A stretch of 5,948 nt of DNA. It comes from Candidatus Hydrogenedentota bacterium. GTDB taxonomy: Bacteria; Hydrogenedentota; Hydrogenedentia; Hydrogenedentales; SLHB01. The stretch lies in contig SLSB01000585.1 in the NCBI GenBank assembly GCA_007130675.1, forward strand, positions 1 to 5,948, in the 5' to 3' direction. Made by a program: the position numbers and the translations under genes. Of the stretch, positions 1 to 5,301 are shown piece after piece; the stretch's first letter is position 1, and each line of letters begins with the position of its first letter. The notes beneath the pieces are model-generated. The model was given only the letters and a program-made list of their open reading frames with translations. It did not search any database and was not told the DNA's origin.

Positions 1-347
1 GGGTCGGAGGGGCACTTGGCGATGTTGACGTCGGACCAGTATTCCGGGTACAGGGCCGGGCCGTCAAAAAACAGATGGTTGGCGTTAATCCTGACCGGGT
101 CGCGGCGAACCGCACCCTGGAAGCAATGCCCCGCATGTATCTTCGACCGTGTGGGGAACATCTCGCCTCGGGATTCGTTGGCGTACATCTTGAAGATGAG
201 CCCGAATTGTTTGAGGTTGTTGGAGCAGCTTGCGCGGCGGGCCGCTTCGCGTGCGCGGGCAAGCGCCGGCAGCAGGATGGCTGCCAGGATGCCGATGATA
301 GCGATGACCACCAGCAGTTCGATAAGCGTAAATCCATGCTTTTTCAT
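1..347 (-). CDS. Prepilin-type N-terminal cleavage/methylation domain protein (type II secretion/type IV pilus pseudopilin-like), 3'-truncated by window edge
   Basis: The minus-strand reading frame opens at the ATG at 347-345 and stays open to the left edge, giving 115 complete codons. It begins MKKHGFTLIELLVVIAIIGI, a classic class III prepilin leader. The prepilin peptidase should cut between Gly5 and Phe6, leaving an N-methylated Phe and Glu5 of the mature protein, followed by a hydrophobic helix up to about residue 28 (ILLPALARARE). After this come SCSNNLKQFGLIFKMYANES, FFDGPALYPEYWSDV and AKCPSD. These resemble the DUF1559/GspG-like pseudopilin families that are expanded in Planctomycetes, Hydrogenedentes and Lentisphaerae. 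Such proteins are exported to the inner membrane and are thought to assemble into pilus- or pseudopilus-like fibres, but the role of each paralogue is usually unknown. The start is fixed by the leader and by a good Shine-Dalgarno site 6 nt upstream. It lies 98 bp downstream of the tetR stop on the same strand. The C-terminal half is outside the window. Confidence 0.93.
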   Translation of the reverse strand, partial: MKKHGFTLIELLVVIAIIGILAAILLPALARAREAARRASCSNNLKQFGLIFKMYANESRGEMFPTRSKIHAGHCFQGAVRRDPVRINANHLFFDGPALYPEYWSDVNIAKCPSD

Positions 348-353
348 CTTTCG

Positions 354-360
354 ACTCCTT
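354..360 (-). promoter_or_regulatory. Shine-Dalgarno site of the prepilin-like gene
   Basis: The minus strand reads AAGGAGT here, 6 nt before the ATG at 347-345. It matches the anti-Shine-Dalgarno core well and confirms the chosen start. No convincing -35/-10 pair was seen in the 98 bp between tetR and this gene. Confidence 0.8.
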
Positions 361-445
361 GGTTGAATTGCCCAGTAAACCCACTTCAGCCCAACAGGTA
401 CGATTTTTGTTGTAATTACTCAGCCAGGCATCCCTCCTTTTCTTG

Positions 446-1189
446 CTACGAGATCACCCCGGTTCCATATGCCCGCCGCGATTCATCAGGGAACACTTCG
501 CGGCGTATGCGTTCGAGTGTTTCCCGGTAGTCCCATTCGGTCGAGAGCGGGCGCCAGCCGTGGGCGTCGCCCAGAATCTGACCGGTGTGAAGCATGACGT
601 CGAAAGGGTTGTCGACACCCAGTTCCCGCGGTGGCATCCAGCTCCAGACGGCCGCCTTGCTGCTTTCGCCCAGAAGCCAGACCTGGTAGGTGAGTTCTTC
701 GATGCTGCGGCCTTGCTCGAACACCAAATCGCCCTGGGCGATGGCATCGCGGACGATGCCGTTCAGGATGCTGACGGTGTGATTGGCCGCTTGGCGCATT
801 CGCCACAACGATTCTTGCGAGGCTTTCTGCGTGATGGCCTCGGCGCTCATGAGCTGAAAGATGCGGGTGTCCTCCGGGTGGAGGCGCGCAAACAATTGGG
901 TGGCCTCGCCAACGGCCAGCATGCGTTCGCGCGTGCGGCCCGGAAAGCGCGCTGCCCGCTCGACCAGGTCGCCTTGCAACTCGATGCTTCGTTGCGCCAA
1001 GGCAATGATGACTTCCTCTTTGCAGGGAAAATGCTGGTAGACCGTTGCCTTGGCACAATCCAACGCTTCAGCAATACGCGCCATCGTTAGTCCGTGATAC
1101 CCTTGCTCGAGCACGATGGTCCGCGCCGCTTCGAGAAGGGCTAACTCGCGCTGCTGGATCTCGCGTTTCTTTGGGCTCAGCATGGTCAT
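446..1189 (-). CDS. TetR/AcrR-family transcriptional regulator
   Basis: The protein has 247 residues and ends in a TAG at 448-446. Residues about 14-62 form the TetR_N DNA-binding domain: LLEAARTIVLEQGYHGLTM, then the helix-turn-helix with the hallmark ATVYQHFPCKEEV (residues 49-60). The remaining ~180 residues are the helical ligand-binding and dimerisation domain, which is poorly conserved in the family and does not reveal the ligand. Length is slightly above the usual 190-220. Proteins of this type normally repress neighbouring genes, and often themselves, until a small hydrophobic ligand binds. Here a palindrome overlaps the -10 of its own promoter, which suggests autoregulation (inference). 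The first ATG (1189) is preferred because the promoter places the transcription start at or next to it. A second in-frame ATG lies two codons downstream (1183), and neither has a Shine-Dalgarno site. The candidate target is the upstream DUF4405-type membrane protein gene, or a gene outside the window. Confidence 0.92.
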   Translation of the reverse strand: MTMLSPKKREIQQRELALLEAARTIVLEQGYHGLTMARIAEALDCAKATVYQHFPCKEEVIIALAQRSIELQGDLVERAARFPGRTRERMLAVGEATQLFARLHPEDTRIFQLMSAEAITQKASQESLWRMRQAANHTVSILNGIVRDAIAQGDLVFEQGRSIEELTYQVWLLGESSKAAVWSWMPPRELGVDNPFDVMLHTGQILGDAHGWRPLSTEWDYRETLERIRREVFPDESRRAYGTGVIS

Positions 1190-1194
1190 GGATT

Positions 1195-1207
1195 TAGTCT
1201 ACGACTA
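1195..1207. promoter_or_regulatory. Putative TetR operator overlapping the tetR -10 box
   Basis: TAGTC-TAC-GACTA is a perfect inverted repeat with 5-bp arms and a 3-bp centre. It covers the -10 hexamer of the tetR promoter and ends 6 bp from the ATG. A third copy of the half-site TAGTC lies at 1262-1266. A looser AT-rich inverted repeat (ATAAT, 11 bp, ATTAT) lies at 1233-1253, upstream of the -35. Occupation of the first site would block RNA polymerase, as expected for an autorepressed TetR gene. The arms are short, so this is a candidate only. Confidence 0.4.
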
Positions 1208-1224
1208 TTCGTCATTTTTGTCAA
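1196..1224 (-). promoter_or_regulatory. Sigma70-type promoter of tetR, probably giving a leaderless mRNA
   Basis: On the minus strand a perfect TTGACA (-35, at 1224-1219) is followed by exactly 17 bp and then TAGACT (-10, at 1201-1196, four of six consensus bases). Six nucleotides separate the -10 from the tetR ATG at 1189. The expected transcription start, about 7 nt past the -10, therefore falls on or beside the A of the start codon. This explains why no Shine-Dalgarno site precedes the gene. The hexamer match and spacing are read directly; promoter activity is inference. Confidence 0.6.
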
Positions 1225-1347
1225 TACCTTCAATAATACACGTGCACAATTATCTTAAATATAGTCATTATAAGGGTTTGCATTTCCTGTAAAAGGTCTT
1301 CATGTTCGTTATTGAGAGCATTTTATAACGGTAAGTCGCTTCATCCT

Positions 1348-1375
1348 GGCGAAGTGCGCCCTTCGCCGCGGCGCA
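1348..1375. other. Intergenic GC-rich hairpin with pseudoknot-capable 3' segment
   Basis: GGCGAAG (1348-1354) and CTTCGCC (1361-1367) form a perfect 7-bp stem around the 6-nt loop TGCGCC (1355-1360). The whole loop is complementary to GGCGCA at 1370-1375, just 3' of the stem. The element could therefore switch between two hairpins or fold as an H-type pseudoknot. On the plus strand TTTTC follows directly, which looks terminator-like, but no plus-strand gene ends here. On the minus strand, where the flanking genes lie, there is no T-tract after the hairpin. It sits between the stop of the DUF4405-type gene (1481) and the tetR promoter. The rest of this 291-bp gap holds a minor hairpin, CCTCG/CGAGG, at 1425-1439 and no gene. 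Confidence 0.4.
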
Positions 1376-1480
1376 TTTTCCTGCCAAGCCGCTTGAACGA
1401 CCGATGTCGGCGGCGCGTTCGGGGCCTCGAAAGCCGAGGTGTTCTTGTCACATTGCTTCGCGTTGCCGGGTAATCTGAGG

Positions 1481-2326
1481 TCAGTGTTCGATAATGCCGG
1501 CGACGGCTCCGGGTCTCAGGTCCGCAGAGTTGGCCAGATCGCGTATTCGGTCATCCGGTCTGGCGTTGATGCCTGCGCGCTCGAGTCTCGCGAGGGCCTC
1601 CTCAAGCGGCACACCATAGGCGCTGCAAAACTCGCGCACGGTGATTCTGCCCAACCCCGAGCCCGCGGCGCCTGCGCCCGCGGCCCCACCGCCTCCGCCC
1701 CGGGTGGCATCGATCAGGGCAAACAGTGCATTGGGTGAAATGCGGTTTTTCTGGGCGATGGCCTGCAACGTAGCGTGGGGGCTATCCACCTGATACCCCC
1801 TCGCCTCGAAGCGCGCGATGATTACGTCGACGGACATCCCGGTGCGCTCGGCCAATTCGACGATTGTCCACTCCTCGGCATGCGGGACGGGTGGCTGGGC
1901 GCTGACGGCCTCCCAGTAGTCTTTGATGTCGTCGTTCCAGGCGGCGATGTATGCGAAGGGGGGGATATACCAGATGCTCCCGAACAGGAATATGCCGAAT
2001 ACCACAGATGATACCGCGAATTCGCGTTTGAGATGGAAGCCTTTCTCGAAGCGCACCTTGAAGTAGCTCCAGAAAATGCTCCAGTTGTAATACAGGTGCA
2101 CAAATCCGGCAACAACAAAGAGCAGGCTGGTGGCCATATGCATGGCCGACCACTCGTGCTTCTCGAGTCCAAGCACGGACCAGCCGGTCCAGTTCGCGAT
2201 GCGGCCTCGCGGCGCCGCATATAGAACGATGCCGCTCACGGTAAGAGCAAGGAAACTGAAAAACACGATGAAGGACGTCAAGCCTTTCCAGTGAAACGGT
2301 TTGCGAGATTGTGGCTCTTGTGTCAT
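1481..2326 (-). CDS. DUF4405-type membrane protein with C-terminal tandem helical repeats
   Basis: From ATG 2326 the protein has 281 residues. Three membrane helices are visible at about 14-36 (after KPFHWKG), 58-80 (SAMHMATSLLFVVAGFVHLY) and 103-124 (VVFGIFLFGSIWYIPP). The N-terminal pair, with LTVSGIVLYAAPRGRIANW and FVHLYYNW, resembles DUF4405, a family related to small b-type cytochromes. Histidines 12, 57, 63 and 77 near or in the membrane are possible haem ligands (inference). After PPVPHAEEW come two related ~50-residue helical modules (about 152-205 and 228-279), joined by a Gly/Ala-rich linker at 206-227. A longer frame reaches back to 2524, but the start at 2326 is chosen because AGGAGG lies 9 nt upstream and the extra N-terminal residues look non-coding. 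It is probably an inner-membrane redox or anchoring protein whose soluble repeats bind a partner. The partner is unknown. Confidence 0.85.
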   Translation of the reverse strand: MTQEPQSRKPFHWKGLTSFIVFFSFLALTVSGIVLYAAPRGRIANWTGWSVLGLEKHEWSAMHMATSLLFVVAGFVHLYYNWSIFWSYFKVRFEKGFHLKREFAVSSVVFGIFLFGSIWYIPPFAYIAAWNDDIKDYWEAVSAQPPVPHAEEWTIVELAERTGMSVDVIIARFEARGYQVDSPHATLQAIAQKNRISPNALFALIDATRGGGGGAAGAGAAGSGLGRITVREFCSAYGVPLEEALARLERAGINARPDDRIRDLANSADLRPGAVAGIIEH

Positions 2327-2335
2327 TTTCAAAAA

Positions 2336-2341
2336 CCTCCT
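2336..2341 (-). promoter_or_regulatory. Shine-Dalgarno site that decides the start of the DUF4405-type gene
   Basis: The minus strand reads AGGAGG, a full core match, with 9 nt before the ATG at 2326-2324. It decides against the upstream in-frame ATGs at 2362 and 2524, which lack comparable sites and would add a non-conserved hydrophilic extension before the first membrane helix. Confidence 0.8.
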
Positions 2342-2639
2342 GACATCTTCCGGCAGGTTCATTCTTGCCGTGGTTAAGGTGCTTCCAGAGCTTATCTCAC
2401 ACGGGAAGCCGTTACCAAGAAATGACAACGGCGGCTCCAGGCTCGAGTGCGCAAAACCTGCACGGGCTGTGTCCCTTTTGCATGTTGTCGGTCCTTCTTG
2501 ACGAAATGCCGACATTCTGATCATACATTTGCAAATCCCGTGCCGATCGTAGACAATTACATTAAGTGGTCCTGCATAGAACGCGTGTGCAAGTGGACCA
2601 TAGGCCCGTTGGGGACGCCCACGGTGACCGGGGGGAGTC
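2342..2639. other. Divergent intergenic region
   Basis: This stretch separates the minus-strand DUF4405-type gene from the plus-strand TPR gene and must hold promoters for both. I see no convincing gene in it. For the minus gene, a weak TTGGTA / 16 bp / GATAAG pair lies upstream of the Shine-Dalgarno site. For the plus gene, TAGACA at 2550-2555 could be a -35 (five of six bases), but no good -10 follows at the proper spacing. A bulged hairpin lies at 2567-2600. Confidence 0.5.
2567..2600 (+). promoter_or_regulatory. Bulged inverted repeat upstream of the NB-ARC/TPR gene
   Basis: TGGTCCTGCA (2567-2576) can pair with TGCA (2588-2591) and GGACCA (2595-2600). This gives ten base pairs interrupted by a 3-nt bulge (AGT), with an 11-nt loop. 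It ends 40 nt before the TTG start at 2640. The same stretch contains a direct repeat of AAGTGG at 2564-2569 and 2591-2596. It could be an operator or a 5'-UTR hairpin; the sequence does not say which. Confidence 0.3.
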
Positions 2640-5159
2640 TTGACAGAGATAAGTGCTCAAAGCGATCGTCCGCAAGAAGCGATGTCGAGAACAGAGAGGC
2701 GTCTTTTCTCGAACATGCCGTTTACGTCCAATCCGGCGTTTGGCACGCGGCGCGCATTGCTCGAGGGCATCCGTGAGAGGCTTATCGCTACACGGCGCGC
2801 TGTCCTTATTGCCTCGCCGTCGCGCGTGCATACACAATGCCCGGCCGAGATTGCGATCGAGATAGCCCACCTGTGTCAAGAGGACTTCGACGGAATATGG
2901 TGGGTTCCGGGCGGATGTGCGGCCGGACTTCCGGGTTCCTTCGCCTCGATAGCGCAGGTGCTTGACCTCCCCGAGGCGGATTCACTCGAGCAAGAGACTA
3001 TGATTGCTGCGGTCCGCCGTCATTTCATGGATTGCGGGCGGAGTTTACTCATCTTTGATAACGTGGCGGGACCGGACGTTGCGGAGACGTTGCTCGCTGA
3101 CATCGAAGGTCCATGTGTGCTGTTTACGCCCCGTCAGACTTCGTGGCCGGCCGGCGAGGCCGTGTTCGAAATCCCGGATTTCCACACGCCTGAGTCGCGT
3201 GAGTTTCTTGCTGCCCGCCTCGGGAGAAACCCCAATGTCATCGACGAGGAATGTGCGTTTCATCTGGGGGGCGTCCCGATTCTTCTTCACTTGTATGCTG
3301 GCTGCATACGCAGCGCTCCGTCGAGCCGGGAAGAATTGCAGAGCACACTTGCACAATTGGCGGACAAGCATGCGCAAAATGACAAAGACCGCATAGAAGC
3401 GTGCCTTGACCATCTCTTGGCGAAGGTCTTCTCGGCGTTAGAAGATAGGCTGCCGCTAAGCGCTGAGGTGTTTGCGTTGACTGCGTTCATGGGGCCGCAG
3501 CCCGTGTATGTGGATGCCCTGCGCCGCGGCCGGAATTACCTGCCCGAGTCCTTGCGAGGCGGATTTGAGGACATGGCCACATTCGGCAACGCTATGGGGG
3601 CACTGCATACGGCGGGCCTTGCCCGGGTAGGGCGCTCCGCATTTGCGATAAATCCTGTGCTCCAGGAGCGCTTTGTATCCCGGCTTCCCCGTGACGCCAA
3701 GCATGCGCGGTGTGAAGCAGCGGTAAATTTCCTGGCGAACCTGTTCCCGTTTAAGGAAGAACACGAATGCTTTGAGCTGCAGTGCACCCGCCTGATCGGC
3801 CATGTCTCGGCTGCCGCGACGTGGGCGGCGAGCATGGGATGTGCGCAAGAGGAAGCGGGGCGCCTCCTGAACCAGTTGGGGCTTTATCTGCGCGCCTGCG
3901 GGCAGCGTGAGGAAGCGATAAAGTATTATCTGCATGCCGTGGCCTGTGGCGAAGCCAATGACGGTCCCGACCACCCGAAGGTGGCGGTGCGCATCAATAA
4001 TCTCGGCGTGGTGTATCGCGAAACCGGCAAGCTCACCGAGGCGCGCGACGTGTTCCGGCGGGCGATACGCATCTTCCGGGATGCCTACGGGCCCGCCGAT
4101 CACATGCTCGCGATGGCGATGCGGAATTTGGTCGCGGTCGCGGAAGCCAGCAAAGATGAAGAGGAGATGGAGCGTTGCTACCGCAGAGCTCTGAAAGTCT
4201 ACGCCGATTCTCTCGGGCAGGGGCACCCGTACCTTCATGAATGCCTGTACGGTCTGGGAAAAATCCTGCGCAAGCAGAACAACCTCAATGATGCGAGACG
4301 GTGTTTTCAGGAAGCGACGCGGTGCGCTCTGTTGTGCTCTCCTCCGGACGAGGCGGCGATTGCCGTCTATGCGCGCAACTTGGGAAGACTGCTGCTTCGC
4401 GCCGGCGAGATCCGTGAGGCCCTCGAGCATCTCGAAACGTCGGTCGCATTGCAGCGCAAATTGAAAGGCACCGAGGACGCCAGGCTGCCCGAGATGCTGT
4501 ATGAACTGGCCAACGCCTACCGGCTCGACGATCAACTTCCCGAGGCGCGCAAGTGTTTCGAGGAAGCCTTGGGCATTTGCCGGACACTCGAGCTTAACGG
4601 CGGTCTTCAGATACGTATTCTCAGCCGGCTTGCGCGGGTGCTTCAGGCGCAGGAGGAACACCTTGCCGCGGCATCCTACTACCGGGATGTCTGCCAGATA
4701 CACGAAGAGAATGGGGGGGCCGAAAACCCCGAGCTGCTCCCCTCCGTTATCGATTTGGGTGGCGCTCTCGAGCAGTCAGACAAGCTTTCCGATGCGCTGG
4801 CGTGTTTCGCGCGGGCCCTCGAACTCGAGACAAAGCTCAATACCGGCGAGGTAAGTCTGGGAACGCTCCATTACCGTATCGCTACCATGAAACGGTTGCT
4901 TGGCGAGCAAGAAGAATCGTTTGATGCGTTCAAGAAGGCCATGAGCGCCGACGCACGCGAACACGGAGAGCGGCATCCCGACGTGGCGCGCGACCTTTTG
5001 GGGCTCGGCCTGGTCTACCGGGATATGGGTGACACCGCACGCGCGATCGGCAATCTCATGCGTGCCTTGTCGATTTACGAGGAGCTACTGGGCAAGTATC
5101 ACGCGAAGACCATCGAAGCGCGCAACACCCTCGAGTCGCTCAACGAAGGCGAGTCGTGA
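2640..5159 (+). CDS. NB-ARC-like (STAND) protein with ~10 kinesin-light-chain-type TPRs and a degenerate Walker A
   Basis: The protein has up to 839 residues. Residues ~25-50 (SNMPFTSNPAFGTRRALLEG) match the 'P-x-N-x-x-F-x-GR' entry of bacterial NB-ARC domains, although the usual GRE is GTR. Strand AVLIAS (54-59) precedes the Walker A site, but the GxGGxGKT loop is replaced by a segment containing SRVHTQCPA with no Gly-Lys-Thr. Later landmarks are kept: DGIWWVPGG (84-92), Walker B SLLIFDNV (135-142), sensor strand VLFTPRQTSW (160-169) and GGVPILLHLYAG (210-221). A winged-helix region follows (~255-345). From about 404 to 825 run about ten TPRs at a regular ~42-residue period (LGVVYRETGKLTEARDVFRR at 455-474 is typical). 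STAND proteins of this design act as cytosolic sensors or scaffolds. Here there is no N-terminal effector domain. The start is uncertain: TTG 2640 has GGGGGAG only 2 nt away, and ATG 2682 and ATG 2715 lack good sites. A stop at 2625-2627 bars any earlier start. The gene converges on the WD40 gene. Confidence 0.88.
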   Translation: MTEISAQSDRPQEAMSRTERRLFSNMPFTSNPAFGTRRALLEGIRERLIATRRAVLIASPSRVHTQCPAEIAIEIAHLCQEDFDGIWWVPGGCAAGLPGSFASIAQVLDLPEADSLEQETMIAAVRRHFMDCGRSLLIFDNVAGPDVAETLLADIEGPCVLFTPRQTSWPAGEAVFEIPDFHTPESREFLAARLGRNPNVIDEECAFHLGGVPILLHLYAGCIRSAPSSREELQSTLAQLADKHAQNDKDRIEACLDHLLAKVFSALEDRLPLSAEVFALTAFMGPQPVYVDALRRGRNYLPESLRGGFEDMATFGNAMGALHTAGLARVGRSAFAINPVLQERFVSRLPRDAKHARCEAAVNFLANLFPFKEEHECFELQCTRLIGHVSAAATWAASMGCAQEEAGRLLNQLGLYLRACGQREEAIKYYLHAVACGEANDGPDHPKVAVRINNLGVVYRETGKLTEARDVFRRAIRIFRDAYGPADHMLAMAMRNLVAVAEASKDEEEMERCYRRALKVYADSLGQGHPYLHECLYGLGKILRKQNNLNDARRCFQEATRCALLCSPPDEAAIAVYARNLGRLLLRAGEIREALEHLETSVALQRKLKGTEDARLPEMLYELANAYRLDDQLPEARKCFEEALGICRTLELNGGLQIRILSRLARVLQAQEEHLAAASYYRDVCQIHEENGGAENPELLPSVIDLGGALEQSDKLSDALACFARALELETKLNTGEVSLGTLHYRIATMKRLLGEQEESFDAFKKAMSADAREHGERHPDVARDLLGLGLVYRDMGDTARAIGNLMRALSIYEELLGKYHAKTIEARNTLESLNEGES

Positions 5160-5165
5160 CAACAT

Positions 5166-5185
5166 CGCCGCCCCCAACAGCGGCG
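5166..5185 (+). terminator. Hairpin just after the NB-ARC/TPR gene (weak terminator candidate)
   Basis: CGCCGC (5166-5171) and GCGGCG (5180-5185) form a 6-bp all-GC stem with an 8-nt loop, starting 7 nt past the TGA. No T-tract follows, so this is not a standard intrinsic terminator; it may stall polymerase or protect the 3' end. A second weak hairpin, CTGCT/AGCAG, lies at 5254-5271 in the same 142-bp convergent gap. Confidence 0.3.
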
Positions 5186-5301
5186 TGTGAATTCCTGTGG
5201 TGTGGGCGGGCCATAGCGAGCGGGAGACGTTCGGTCGGAAGAGTGGCGTCACGCTGCTGCACTCGTAGCAGAGTCATTATCCGCACAGGTCAGGCCCGCC
5301 T

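Noticed and set aside
75..530. Plus-strand frame across the prepilin-like gene and the tetR 3' end
   Set aside because: It crosses two well-supported minus-strand genes and the gap between them, and its product has no family signature.
443..1090. Plus-strand frame of 215 codons opposite tetR
   Set aside because: The minus frame encodes a clear TetR DNA-binding domain. The plus product is a shadow without recognisable motifs.
2327..2524. N-terminal extension of the DUF4405-type protein to an ATG at 2524 or 2362
   Set aside because: A strong AGGAGG sits 9 nt before the ATG at 2326. The extension is hydrophilic and low in family signal, and it would remove the promoter space of the divergent region.
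2447..2776. Plus-strand frame of 109 codons in the divergent intergenic region running into the TPR gene
   Set aside because: It overlaps the NB-ARC/TPR coding start in another frame, has no Shine-Dalgarno site and gives a Cys/Arg-rich product without a recognisable domain.
3456..4703. Long minus-strand frame (415 codons) opposite the TPR gene
   Set aside because: It is a GC-rich shadow of the TPR gene. The plus frame shows a regular 42-residue TPR pattern and NB-ARC landmarks, while the minus product shows no family features.
1106..5135. The hexamer CTCGAG occurs about eleven times, several times more than expected
   Set aside because: All but one copy (2442-2447) are in-frame Leu-Glu codon pairs (CTC GAG) in the minus- and plus-strand genes, so codon preference explains them better than a binding or uptake motif.
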